Shown here: positions 12,809 to 24,807 of the stretch, piece by piece
Numbering within the stretch: position 1 is the stretch's first letter
How the letters are laid out: each line of letters starts with the position of its first letter
From: Punica granatum
Lineage: Eukaryota; Streptophyta; Magnoliopsida; Myrtales; Lythraceae
NCBI RefSeq assembly: GCF_007655135.1
Contig: NC_045133.1
Location: 27,129,845-27,193,844, forward strand
Length of the DNA stretch: 64,000 bases
Direction of reading: 5' to 3'
Notes under the pieces: model-generated
Databases searched by the model: none
The model's input: only the letters and a program-made list of their open reading frames with translations
Told to the model about the DNA's origin: nothing
Position numbers and translations under genes: made by a program

Positions 12809-15048
12809 TCGTAGAAGCTGCGTCATCAGCTCTTTTTGTTGTAATCCAGAAAAATTTTGCTCCTGAGGAATTTCTTGTTTTGGTCAATCGAGGCTTTTTT
12901 TTTTAATTATTCAGGTGGATACATATGATATGAGATCATAGCAGTTTTGTTCAAAAACATGTTGAACCCATTGAATATCGGTGTCAGTTAACATCCATAA
13001 TGCTTGCATCGGAAAATCATGGCGGTATGAACCATCGAGTTATCGATAGTAGATCGGACGTGTGTACTCCTTCACGAATGCCTATGCACGAACTTATTTA
13101 TGTCAATTGACTGTAAATTATCAACATAATAATGCACCTATAATGTAATTATAATACGGTGTAAAAGTACGACTGAACCTAGTTTACCATTAGGCAATGT
13201 ATATTATCTATCTATAGCAGAAAGCTTCATTTTCATCAGAGTAGCAGAATAACTGAACTGAACAGAACGAACTTCCATCATTTGCAACTCCGAGTACACG
13301 TAGATTTTAGGCCGAAATCGTAATTAAAAGTAACCAACTTCCCTAGCTACTGATTCATATCTTGATTGCAATTGAGAAGTCACTGGGTACTCAAAAGATT
13401 TTGAATGGAGTCCAGTACTTGATTGAACAGTGCAGAATCAATCGCTTCCATTAGTACAGAACACCAAACTGTGCAAGATTTGCTCCATAACGCAACCAAC
13501 AGGTTAATGAAACTAATCATGTTCACACGTGGATTTGGTCATGATCATGAGATGTTTTTAATTAGGTTTCAAACGTGCATTGTAGTCAGTTAAGATCTCA
13601 ATTACCATTGAAACAATATTCTCGTTGCTAATTAACTTCTCTTTAGCTTATTGTATCTAATTTTTTTGTGTTAATTTAAACATTTTCCCAAAATCTAGTA
13701 GTTTTAACTTCGAGAATCAAATTATTGCTAATAGTTACGTTTTGAACCATTATCTCTAAAGTTGAAATCACTCCAAATCATGATACCAAGATTTGTCTTG
13801 ATAGACGGGATAATTTCTAAAATTGAGTATTTTTTTATTACAAAAAAGATCCAATGAACCTAATATAACTAAATAGAAATCCTAATAGCTAAACAAAGAG
13901 ATAGTGTAATCCCACATGAGTATCGAACTTGAAAGCTCTTGGCTACAGACGCACGACACCGTATTTCACATTCTTTGGCGAATATGGAGAACTTTGGACA
14001 TATCGATCCGAATCATCTCCCTCTCTTTACATTCCAAATCCTTCCATTCAGTCGCGTTGTAAAAGACATAAAAAAAATTGTAGGGGGTTAAGACAGGAGC
14101 ACAAGTTATTTTTCTTTTTGTACAGAAATATTCTTCGTATTAGTATCTTCTTTGAGTCCTTAGGAATCTAACTAAGGATAATGCAAGAATGGGAGTATTC
14201 CTTCGCAATCATAAGATGATGCCTCCAGGCTCCAACGTCTCCATACCCCATAGTTCTTCATGATTCGATATTTATTGAGATTACCTTGTTTTTATGATAT
14301 GACACTGTATGGGGCAAAAGTTTTTAACTTTTATTGAATAAAAGTGTGTTTTATTAGCACTTTTATTTTTTTCACTTTTATTTAATTCATTTTCCAAAAT
14401 GAACAGTATAAGAAAAAGGAACACAATTTTTATTTAGTATTTTATTTCGTTTTGGCAATTCAATGTATTATATTATATCTTTTTTTCAACTTTTGACAAA
14501 TAAAGACGCAAAGAAAAGACATCTTTTTATTAGGCCATCCAAAATATATAAAACCTAAATATATATGTACTTTTGGGTTAATTTCATCAAAATAAATTAT
14601 AATATGAAATATCGATGAAAAAAATGATATTATTTAAAAAACATATTATACTTTCTTAAATATCTTATTCTAAAAATTGTAATAAATCACTATCATATAT
14701 TTCGTAAAAAAAAGAAGTGCAAATCATATATTTATCATAAACTCTTCTTGCAAATTCTTACTTTTAAAAATTTATAAATAGATTTATCTTTTATTATTTT
14801 AAAATCGTTCAATATTTAAACATACTTATTGCATCATAGTAGAATTTTCTTTTAGTTACTAATTATGTTAAAAAGTTTTTTTTATAGATATATCATTTTA
14901 AGAAATTATATTTTTTTTCCAAATAATTTTTAAGATTACATTTTTTCAGTCAAGAATGTGTTTGTATAATAAAATTATTAAGTATATAACAATTTATATG
15001 TATTTATTAATTTAATCCTAACTGTATGTACAATTATAATTATTTATT
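12809..15048. other. Intergenic, AT-rich, no gene recognised
   Basis: This is the RH32 3' UTR followed by AT-rich sequence with T- and A-runs. Open frames such as the one near 13929-14171 show no recognisable protein. The stretch 14280-15040 is extremely AT-rich. I see no defined element. Confidence 0.55.
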
Positions 15049-16131
15049 GAGTTAAATGTAGTTTGTCCCCGAACTATGAGGTGAGTTTGAGTTTACCCTT
15101 GATCTTTAAAAAGTTGTAGAGTATCTCCTGACCTTATTCGAAAATAAGCAAGATGCCTCATATTCTAATTTCCGGTTAGATTTCCGACCAAAAGATTGCA
15201 CATACCACTCACATGCCGATAAGTGGAGGGCAAATATGTCACACTCTAACTATCAGAATTTTTGGAACAAGAAAAAAAAAAGGGACAAAACTCCCCAATT
15301 CTTCTTGAAAGGATTATCCTCACTGAACATCATGGCACAACATCAAGATCCTATTGAGCAAATCCACGGTCAAGGGTTCAGTCATATCTGCTGCCAAAGC
15401 AGTCCATAAGATAGCTGAGAAGGTGAAGGAGAGCATGTCCGATTAAGAAGCGCCCAAATCGGAGCTTTAACAAATGGTCGTTCGACTCGTTCAATTGCAT
15501 TTTACCTATTAGATTTGGCATTAATAGACATGAGTTGCATTCTCTGTCCTTTGCTTATTTGGGGTTGCTCTTTTACTATTCTACAAATTTAGAAAGACAA
15601 GTTCTATTCAACTTAAATTCAAGAAATTGAGATGCAGCCCCGAATTATGTTTGTCAAAAGAAAAGAAAATTGTTTGGTGAAATGTTTGTTTTCGCCCCGA
15701 ATTTCACACTGGCTCTAGCTTTCTCGTATATGGGGTTGTATGTATAATATCAGATGGTATGGTAAAACTTTGATCTTTTGTCTGGTCAAGAAGGAAGTGA
15801 GGGGGTCGCCGACAAGAAGGTGGCTGTGGCGAGGGGACAAGGAGATGGGGCTGTCGTGGTTGGTCATCGCCGGGGAGAATTGGGAAGCTTCGGGCCCTAT
15901 TTTTGTTATTGTTTCGGAAATTCTTATAATTAGAGTGGGACATATTTGTCATTCATTGATTGACATGTGAGTGGTATATGCCCTCTTTTGGCTGGAAATC
16001 TGATCGGAAATTGGAGTAAGAGGCACCTTGCTTATTTTCAAGTAAAGTTGGGAGGTACTATGTAACTTTTTGAAGATTATGGGGGAAATTCAAAGTCACC
16101 CAGTTATTTGATGGCAAATTGCATTTAACTC
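15049..16131. mobile_element. Mutator-like non-autonomous element with long inverted repeats and a 9-bp target duplication
   Basis: The two ends are inverted copies of about 190 bp. The left begins GAGTTAAATGTAGTTTG and the reverse complement of the right begins GAGTTAAATGCAATTTG. Shared internal blocks include GAAAATAAGCAAG, TACCACTCACATG and CAAATATGTC. The element is flanked by a perfect 9-bp direct repeat, TTATTTATT, at 15040-15048 and 16132-16140. Long inverted repeats plus a 9-bp duplication are the mark of the Mutator superfamily. The interior has no transposase. It carries a gene-like fragment at about 15345-15447 whose frame ends AVHKIAEKVKESMSD-stop, which could be captured host sequence (Pack-MULE style). 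I do not recognise its source. Confidence 0.8.
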
Positions 16132-16211
16132 TTATTTATTTAAACATTTATTTTTATGAACTTATATTATGTATAATTTACATTTCAATCTTATTTATTA
16201 TATGTGATATA

Positions 16212-16215
<4 letters not shown>

Positions 16216-16247
<32 letters not shown>
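16216..16247. repeat. (TA)n microsatellite
   Basis: Uninterrupted TA dinucleotides over about 32 bp, just right of the Mutator-like element. Confidence 0.9.
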
Positions 16248-16249
<2 letters not shown>

Positions 16250-16456
16250 ACGAAGGTCAAGCACCCAGTACTCAAATTAGATGGGATCTGACCAATTTGG
16301 GCAACATCCATAATATTTCATATCTTGGATTGGTCTTCGCAAGTTTAGCTGGATATGAAATCGATCATTTTATGAGTTCAATCACAATTATCGAGTACTT
16401 CATATTATCTGAACGGGTGATAAACTTGAACACAATGAATCTAGCCTTACATAGAA

Positions 16457-16865
16457 GTCGCTTTGGCTCGGGCAGTGGCCTTCTCGGTCCTTCCCATCAG
16501 CCTTCTATGCAACGACCCCACAACGCTCGGTTCGTGGCCTTCTTCTAGGTTGCATTATGTTTAGCCAACAGTTCCACGCATGGGCCCAAGGAACCAAGAG
16601 CAGGCTCCCCCAGCTCGTGGTTTCATTGCAGGATGCCGGGATCCTCGTGTCTCGAGCACAACATGCCGCACATCACCGGCCTCCCTATAATAACAATTAC
16701 TGCATCGTGAGCGGAGTTTGGAACACGTTCCTGGACGAGACGAAGGCATTCGAGGCGTTGGAGATGGCGCTATTCTTCAAGTTCTGGCTGCGGTCGCGGT
16801 CCTGGGACCAGCCTAGCTCCGAGTGGACGGAGGATTTAGAGGCCTCTGCTCAAATCGAAGCCTAG
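16457..16865 (+). pseudogene. FAD4: Truncated, frameshifted FAD4-type fatty acid desaturase
   Basis: The frame from about 16561 to the stop at 16863-16865 reads FSQQFHAWAQGTKSRLPQLV, then a QHAAHH motif, RPPYNNNYCIVSGVWN and a C-terminal PSSEWTE tail. This is the C-terminal half of plastid FAD4, the TMEM189/Kua-type desaturase that makes trans-3-hexadecenoate in phosphatidylglycerol. The preceding family sequence is present from 16457 (VALARAVAFSVLPISLLCND) but in a different frame, so at least one indel lies between about 16510 and 16550, and one frame meets a TAG at 16546-16548. The first half or more of the gene (transit peptide and early membrane segments) is missing. Functional family members are intronless, which matches. 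I infer a decayed duplicate. Confidence 0.8.
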
Positions 16866-17181
16866 CTTGTTAATGCATAACATATCATATTCATATTATT
16901 GAATTTTAATTAAGTGCATTTTTTTTTCTTTTAGAAAGTTTCTTCCAAAAATACGAGAAATGTGCTGATTGAATGCAATGTCGATGACGAGCACCGATTC
17001 ACCTACATGCTGCAAGTGTTAGTGTAAATACGTATCAAGCTTAATCGTGGCAATAATTTTTTAATGCGATATAATATCTGGTACAAAACCGAGCAGCAAA
17101 TTGCATCCTATGGATCTAAATGCAACAACTACATTCGAGTAACGATTATAAAACACTATAATCAGGCAATCAATGCCTTTC

Positions 17182-17365
17182 TTTTTTTTTTTTTCGATAC
17201 GTATCCTGATATCCAGAAACCCAATGGAATCTGACTAATTCAATCGGGAGATCGAACATTAAAGGTTATTCTTCCTCCCAACAAGTGCACTTCCCGGGGT
17301 TCGAACTTGTGTTCTCCTCCTTACGGGGGTGAGCGGTTTATCACTCAGCCAACACTTTTGTTAGT
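17182..17365 (-). mobile_element. tRNA-derived SINE with poly(A) tail and 16-bp target duplication
   Basis: On the minus strand the body begins with a tRNA-like head: an A box TGGCTGAGTGA and, about 35 bp later, a B box AGTTCGAACCC. The 3' end is a poly(A) tail, seen as the T-run at 17182-17194 on the plus strand. The element is bracketed by a perfect 16-bp direct repeat, GCAATCAATGCCTTTC, at 17166-17181 and 17366-17381. A pol III type promoter, A-tail and long target duplication together define a SINE moved by LINE machinery. The perfect duplication suggests a fairly recent insertion. Confidence 0.88.
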
Positions 17366-17679
17366 GCAATCAATGCCTTTCGCCATTTGTTACATTGCGC
17401 TTTATGGGAATAAAAGCAAACCAAGAAGAGCAATGGATGTCTCGATCAAGACAACCGGGCTAACTTTGGATTGATGTATGGTGCACGATCTTCTATCTTC
17501 TCTATATAATTTTCTTGGCGAGTAACAAAGAACTTGGTATAAGATTTCATCCATATCAAGCCAATGTGCAACGTGTTGAAAGGATTGACATGACTAATGC
17601 AGTCACATATAATAATGTAAGATTTCTCCTTTTTATTTATTTTTATTTTTTTAGTAAATAAATTTGCTTTATTTGCCAA

Positions 17680-17880
17680 AGAAGCCCATACATCATACAC
17701 CGATCCATTCAAAGCCCAAGTATATAAAAGCCCAGCCTATCATATTTAATGAGATAGGCCCAAACACGATCCCAGCCACACGTGTGCAATCCAATAGATC
17801 GAGGTGCTAGGCTAGGGTTCGCTTGGATCGTCAATCGTCACGGTGGCTCCGCCGGCGCCGGTGGATTTTCCCGCCATGCA
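17680..17880 (+). promoter_or_regulatory. Promoter-like segment without a gene behind it
   Basis: The segment contains repeated site II-type GCCCA/GGCCCA elements (near 17685, 17715, 17731 and 17757), a TATA-like TATATAAAAG near 17721, a GCTAGGGTT motif near 17812, then a GC-rich stretch with an ATG at about 17876. It looks like a housekeeping promoter and 5' UTR. The following sequence is AT-rich with no open frame. It may be a truncated gene head. This is inferred from motif density only. Confidence 0.3.
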
Positions 17881-18560
17881 GGAAATTGTAAAAAATAAAT
17901 ATTACAATTAAAATGTATTGATTTAACCAAAAGATCCAAAACTACTCATAAAATCAAAGCCTCATTTTTGGTTCTTCTAATTTTCTTTTCTTTTTTTTTC
18001 CCCAAAATCACGAGATAAGTAATATAAATTGTATTTTATCCATATACCAATTCTTCCTAATTTTCCTTAATAATCTCCTAGACGTTAAATAATATTGATT
18101 GGCTTTAGTCAAGTATAACGTGTACCATGGCCATCAAATTTCCCACGATGATCCTACTCGTCTCTTAATAGGTTGGACTATACTGCAATCTAATCATCGA
18201 AAAAACACGCCCCGAAGACAAAAGATTTGGCCAAATTGGAGCATCATGCAACCGTTAAAACGAAAAAAAAATTAATCATTAAAACAGTAATAAATCGTTG
18301 AATATTAAGATCTGAATGTTCAGAATAAGAAAAGATTGATATGAAGGACCGTTTATTTAAGGAGTGAGGCGGATGATCTTTGGGCGTAATATACTTCTCC
18401 ATTGGTAATTTTCCATCTCACTTTAAATTAGGAGCTCTGTTTTTTCCTTAAAAAGTATTTATTTATTATTAAGGACAAATATTTGCCACCCATTTATTGG
18501 GACCTTTTTATTTTCCTTTTTCGTTCTTTTCCCCCAAAACCACAACAAGGGTTTATTGTT
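17881..18560. other. Intergenic, no gene recognised
   Basis: AT-rich spacer leading to the DNA polymerase I promoter. No transposon ends or coding signal are seen. The promoter of the polymerase gene should lie in its right part. Confidence 0.5.
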
Positions 18561-18577
18561 TTTGGCTCATCTCTTCC

Positions 18578-18701
18578 TTCTCTCTCTCTCTCTCTCTCTG
18601 CGTGTCGTCTGTCTTCTGAGCTGCCCATGGCCTTGTCGTCTCTGCTCCAGCCGCAGACCCACTTGCCTCCTCAGCTCCGGGTTTCGGCCTCAGCCTTTTG
18701 A
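18578..18701 (+). promoter_or_regulatory. CT-rich leader and possible upstream ORF of DNA polymerase I
   Basis: A CT microsatellite at about 18578-18599, typical of plant 5' UTRs, is followed by an ATG at 18627 opening a 24-codon frame that begins MALSSLLQPQTHL and stops at 18699-18701. It lies 112 bp upstream of the main start at 18813 and ends before it. If the transcript starts upstream of 18627, this uORF would precede the main frame. The transcription start is not known from sequence. Confidence 0.4.
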
Positions 18702-18812
18702 GCCCCATAACCTCCGCCCAATAGCTCTATTTACGTGACTATACCTTCTCAGTCTCAAGAACCCGACAAGACGGCTCCTTCTCTCACTCCAGCTGGGAAG
18801 CTGGGCAGAGCT

Positions 18813-21800
18813 ATGGCTATGGGGTTCTCCACCACCACTGCCCAGGGCCCTACCTACTGCCCCTCCTTCGTCTTCTCCCGCTCTCGCCCATGCCGCCGCT
18901 TTTTGGTCGGCTCTTCCTCCCCCTCTTCCACTCGTTCCTTCTGGGCTTCCAGAAGAGCCCTCCGCAGGTGAAATTTCCAGCTTCGGTTCTTGCTTGCTTA
19001 GCTTAGCTTCCTCCTTTCCCTTCAGTTTCCTGCTTTCTTCTTGTTGTTTCATGCGAAGCTTGTCTGATTCTGCTTGGGGATGCTCTATTTTGCTGCTTCT
19101 CATGTTCGGTGGTTCTTGGGTTTGAGAGTTTTTTGCTCACTTCATTTTCTTGTTCTGGCGCCAATGTTGGTTCTTTATATTCACAGCTTTTGTTTGGGGG
19201 AGTTCTTGACTGGTCATTTGCTCGAGAATCAAATATTTTAGCCCACGGGTTGCAGTAATTGCAAGCAGGCCTCATTTTTTGCCATGCCATGTCTTGGAAT
19301 ATGATGTTTGGCTTGTCAAATTTACAGTGTTGCATTTGATGAAATTGGCAGGGACGAAGTTGGCAGAAAGGATGATGCTAGTTATGCGTTTCCTATTTCG
19401 TCATCTACTGGCCCTGCTCGGTTAAAAAGTTCTCTCTTTAGCCCACCATCTGGTGAATATGTTAACAACTGCGAGGAACTTGCCTATAGAGCTGCTGAGC
19501 ATTCCAGAAGACCGCAGATTCCTGACCATACTCTTCAGGTTATAGTCAATATGAGATCTTCAGATGCTAGAATGATAGCTTGCCAGATGTCTCAGAATGC
19601 TGCTGCGGGGATTACAAGTCCTCCTGACAGTAGTAGGACATGGAAGACAGAAGCTGAGCGCATCAGGGAATCAAAAGATGAGATTTGCAGTAATTACATG
19701 CAGCGGGAGAATTCATCCTCGGCGCCTAGAACCGGAGAAACGCCTGGCACCGGAAACTCAAGGAATTACAAGCCTAATGGATTTGGGCTACAACATACTC
19801 AACGCACTCATGGTGAAACTCTGAGGAAGTTTGACAAATTTAATGACTTTATTTCGCCACCTGGGATTGAACTCGATATGCAGAAGATTATGCATTTTGA
19901 GTCCAAAGAAGCTCTAGTTGTTGGTGCCCCCCTAATTGAGACAGATCAAATTCAGATGAAGAGCCAACAATCTACTAAGACTGCTGAAAATATTACAACA
20001 GTCCGAAGTAGTTCTGATGGCAGCGGCTATAAGTTTTCCCCCAAGGCTGCCCCTACTTCCAAAAGCGGTTATGCCAGGAAACAAGTTTACCGTAGAGTGC
20101 AAAATGCTCAACCCCCAAGGGCAACTTCAAAAACATACGGTCGACCAGTAGTGGATGCTCGAAAAACTGTGGAGGAAACTCCTAAGAAGTCTTCTCAACA
20201 TAATGTTGTTGTTCCTTCTCCGGAAAGATTGGTTGGTACTAGTGTCTTAGTTTCTGAACCTTTTGAAGATGAAGCAGTCGTTGCCTTTGGAGTTGATGCT
20301 GCCAAGGATAAAGCCTCTAACACCAGTGAGGATGTAAGGAAGAAGCTTAGAGGTATATATGAAGAAGTTATAGTAGTTGATAACATCTCAATGGCAAGAG
20401 AAATTGTACAAAAGTTGACTCACCAGTACAGACATCTAATCCATGCATGTGATACAGAGGTTTGTATGGTTCCACAATTCCTTCCATTGGGTTGGTTCAA
20501 AATTTGCTTCACTTTTATCTTGTTTGTACGGAATCTTGAATTCTATTAAAAATGATTTATGCATTTGTTGATCTACTGAAAAGTAGTTTTGAATTATTAA
20601 TCATGTTTTGTTTGCTTTTATGCAGGTGGCTAAAATCGATGTGAAGCAAGAAACTCCAGTGGACCATGGGGAGGTTATTTGCTTCAGTATATACTCTGGA
20701 CCTGAGGCAGATTATGGCAATGGAAAGTCCTGTGTGTGGGTAGATGTTCTTGATGGTGGTGGAAATGATCTGTTACTTGAGTTCGCTCCATTTTTTGAGG
20801 ACCCTAAAATAAAAAAGGTGGATATAAATATATGATATGCATATTCCCGAGTAATACTTTTATTCTTACTATACCTTTTGAGTATTGTAACGTCAGTGGA
20901 GAATATCCATAGCAGGATATATATGCGTGTGTGTGTGTGTATAAATATATATATATATATATATATATTACAGTTGCTACTAGTTCTAGAGCTGCAAGGC
21001 CATTTGTTATGACAGTAATACTGAGACATATCAGTGTAGAAGAGCTTGCTATTGTTGATGATCCATTAATATATCTGTTCTCTTTTTTGGCTTATATGTC
21101 TTGCTGGGTATAGATGTTGCATTTTACACTGTCTTGGTCGTGGTTTATATATTTTATTTTTGAATTTACAAGAGCCCTTGATAATCTGGCTTGTTTTGTA
21201 GGTTTGGCACAATTATAGCTTTGATAACCACGTTCTTGAGAACTATGGAATTAAGCTCTCTGGGTTCCATGCTGATACAATGCACATGGCCCGGCTGTGG
21301 AATTCATCAAGAAGAACAGAAGGAGGATACTCCCTCGAAGCACTCACCGGTGACCGTGAGGTCATGAGTGGTGCAGCACTAGGCCCTGAGAAGGAACTGA
21401 TTGGTAAAATATCGATGAAAACAATCTTCGGAAAGAAAAAAGTGAAGAAAGATGGGAGTGAAGGGAAAATCACCACCTTAGCTCCTGTCGAAGAACTGCA
21501 GAGGGAAGAGCAAGAGTTATGGATCTCTTACTCATCCTTGGATGCGATAAGCACTCTGAAGCTTTACGAAAGCTTGAGGAACAAATTGCTTGGAATGGCA
21601 TGGAGGTTTAATGGAATGCCACAGGCAGGAAAATCGATGTTTGACTTCTATAAGGAATATTGGCGACCCTTTGGTGAGATTCTCGTTAAAATGGAAAGGG
21701 ATGGCATGTTAGTTGATCGCCCGTACCTTGCTGATATTGAGAAGCTAGCGAAAGCAGAGCAGGAGGTTGCAGTAAATAGGTTCCGAAATTGGGCTTCGAA

Positions 21801-24800
21801 GTATTGCCCTGATGCTAAGTACATGAATGTGGGAAGTGATACTCAACTACGCCAACTATTTTTTGGTGGCATTTTGAACAGGTGAAAATCTCGATTTTTA
21901 TTGCCAGAGAGACATTAGAGATGTTATTTATCCCATGCAGCTGAAGTTCTTCAATTATTCTAATTGTATGATCCTAATGATCTTGTCGACTGCTGATTAC
22001 AATCTTCCTGCTTTTACCAGTTTCACATGTCTTTTCTGGGCCAAGAAATATCATATTTTTGACGATGAACTCCATAATGTTGTACATATTTTAGTGTAGC
22101 TGTAAGTTCATTATCTCAGTTAGTGACTGATAAAGGGCTGCTCAATAGATCTGCATGTTTTGCTACTTCTGACATGAACTTCTGATTCATTATGTTCTGT
22201 TACCAGTAAGGACCCCAATGAGGCCCTACCAGAAGAGAAGACATTTAAAATCACGAATGATGATGGGTTTATAGAAGAAGGCAAAAAGAAGGCTTCAAAA
22301 TATCGGAACATCACTCTGCGCAGTATTGGTGTTAAATTTCCGACAGAGATGTACACTGCCACTGGTTGGCCTTCAGTCAGCGGTCCTGCTCTGAAAACTC
22401 TCGCAGGGAAGGTTTCTGCAGAGTATGACTTGATAGACGAAGCTTCTGAAGTGGAGCAGCTTGAAGAGAGCAATGAGGAAATTATTTCAGAGTCCAAAAT
22501 GGAGGGAGTCGTGAGTAAGAAAGTGGATATTTCTCAATATGGAACAGCTTACGGGGCATTCCTGGGTGATGAAGAGGCAGGGAAGGCAGCATGTCATGCT
22601 ATTGCTGCTCTCTGTGAAGTGTGTTCTATCGACTCTCTAATATCGAACTTCATTCTCCCCTTACAGGTATTTATGTTGCTTTGCTTTCTCTCAGGAATTT
22701 ACTTTTCCATCCTGCAAGTTATAGCTTACACCACTTCGCACATGAAATTTATTGTATGCCCACTCACAATTTGGAGGTTTGACTTTAGTTTCACTTTACA
22801 CCAAATTGGTAGCGCCATCCAGAATTTTGACATAAAACCACAACGACCACCCTACTCAATCTGTGAAAAAATCTTCGCAGACAATCCTGAGAAGTCCCTT
22901 TCTCCATTCAGGTTTTTGGAATATTTCATTGATTTTGTTCAGGGCCTAATTATTAATTGACAATTCCCAAAGCATGTGTTCCCAAAATTAGAATTTCTGT
23001 GTGCAAACTCACCCCATGCAAACTGGTGCAAAGTTGTTTAGATGCAATAGTGTCTTGCTCTCTTGGCTAGATGACAAGAAGTAAAACCCGGATTTTATCT
23101 ATGAAGCTAACATACCTGACATGTTTCACCCTTTTCTCGTCTCATATTTTAATTATGATCCTGCAATGGGCTTGTGTTTGGGTTTAGCTGCTGAGCTACA
23201 TCGTTCTAATTGTATCTCGTAATTTGTTTCAGGGATGTAATGTGTCAGGCAAAGATGGACGTGTACACTGTTCACTTAACATTAACACTGAGACTGGGCG
23301 TTTATCAGCTAGGAGGCCCAATTTGCAGGTTCTTTGCAGTTGCTAGGATTCCTTAGGTGGTTCAAAATATATCGAGACACAGCCTTTTTTTTTTTGACTT
23401 TTTTCTTTCCCCTTCTTTTTAATTATAACCAGAATCAACCTGCCTTGGAGAAGGATCGGTACAAGATTCGGCAGGCATTTATTGCTGCACCAGGAAACTC
23501 CCTTATTGTCGCTGACTACGGACAGGTAATTTTCCTCAAATATATTCACTTTTTTAGAGCTTTATCATGCGTCCCGGGTGAATAAAGTTCTTACTCGGCA
23601 TCACAGCTCGAACTTAGGATTCTCGCGCACCTTGCCAATTGTAAGAGTATGTTGGATGCATTCAAAGCGGGTGGAGATTTCCATTCAAGAACTGCTCTAA
23701 ACATGTACGACCATATCCGTGAGGCCGTTGAAAATGAGGAAGTTCTTCTCGAGTGGCATCCTCAACCTGGTGAAGATAAACCCCCTGTTCCACTTTTAAA
23801 GGTAAGTACTAGGAATACTTTTTTTTATCTTTGACATTGTATATTTCCCCGTTTTTAGTTGGTCAACAGTCTCCGATTAGTGTGCAAGGCCCTTATACAC
23901 AGGATTGATATCTCCTGATAATTCCATGCGGAATTATGTTGCAGGATGCTTTTGGTTCTGAGAGGAGGAAAGCGAAGATGCTCAACTTCTCGATTGCATA
24001 TGGGAAAACTCCCATGGGACTCGCCCGAGATTGGAAGGTCTTTTATAGTTGCCAGACAACATTCAGAAAGTTAATCATTCTATTCTAATCGATTGTGAAA
24101 GCGGGGAAAAAGGTTATTAAACAGTAGTTTTTGCATTTATTCCCATAAGGTTTCTGTGGAGGAAGCAAGGAAGACAGTCGATCTTTGGTACAAGGAGAGG
24201 CAAGAAGTGCTCGTTTGGCAGGAGAAGCGAAAGCAGGAAGCAAGGGAACATGGTCAAGTCTACACTTTGCTGGGACGGGCTCGGAGGTTTCCATCTTTTT
24301 CCCGTGCATCCTATGCTCAGAAGGGGCACATTGAACGAGCTGCCATTAACACCCCTGTTCAGGTCCACCTTTCTTTTCTCGTGCCCTTTGTATCTTGGTC
24401 CAGTCTTCTTTCTATCCACTGAAAGCACCAATCTCAGAATTAGATGACTTGATGGGACAGGGAAGTGCTGCTGATGTTGCAATGAGTGCAATGTTGCAAA
24501 TCTTCAAGAACGAACGGTTGAAAGAGCTCGGGTGGAAGCTTCTCTTGCAGGTTAGGATCTAACAATCATTATTTTGATGCGAGAGGAATGGGTTTTGGAT
24601 GTTCTTTAGCATTAATGGACTTGATCAATCTTTTGAGAGCAGGTTCATGATGAGGTTATTCTGGAAGGGCCGAGTGAATCTGCTGAGGAAGCCAAGGCCA
24701 TAGTAGTTGATTGCATGTCCAAGCCCTTCTTCGAAGGCGAGAACATCCTTACAGTCGACCTATCAGTTGATGCCAAGTGTGCACAGAACTGGTATGCTGC

Positions 24801-24807
24801 TAAGTAA
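18813..24807 (+). CDS. POLI: Organellar DNA polymerase I (plant POLIA/POLIB, family A)
   Basis: Twelve exons give about 1187 aa: join(18813..18967,19328..20459,20626..20817,21202..21881,22207..22666,23233..23328,23433..23525,23607..23801,23945..24037,24150..24362,24461..24550,24643..24807). All phases agree. Exon 1 is a Ser/Arg-rich targeting peptide, and exon 2 is a long low-conservation region. The 3'-5' exonuclease shows Exo I CDTE (about 426-429), Exo II HNYSFDNHVLEN and Exo III YSSLDA. Polymerase motif A is DYGQLELR (about 933-940), motif B RRKAKMLNFSIAYG (about 1008-1021) and motif C VHDE (1134-1137). This is the enzyme that replicates and repairs plastid and mitochondrial DNA. It is longer than the Arabidopsis proteins (about 1030-1050 aa) but close to the tobacco one. 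Exon 2 could instead start at 19352; both keep frame. The A versus B paralogue is unresolved. Confidence 0.93.
20925..20968. repeat. (TG)n(TA)n compound microsatellite in an intron
   Basis: A GTGTGTGTGT run passes into ATATATATAT within intron 3 of the polymerase gene. Confidence 0.85.

Noticed and set aside
13900..13960. B-box-like GAGTATCGAACTTGA, considered as a second SINE
   Set aside because: No A box at the right distance, no poly(A) tail and no target duplication.
19308..19327. Upstream extension MACQIYS of the second polymerase exon as an alternative protein start
   Set aside because: It lies in intron 1. The targeting peptide exon at 18813 joins in phase and fits the family better.
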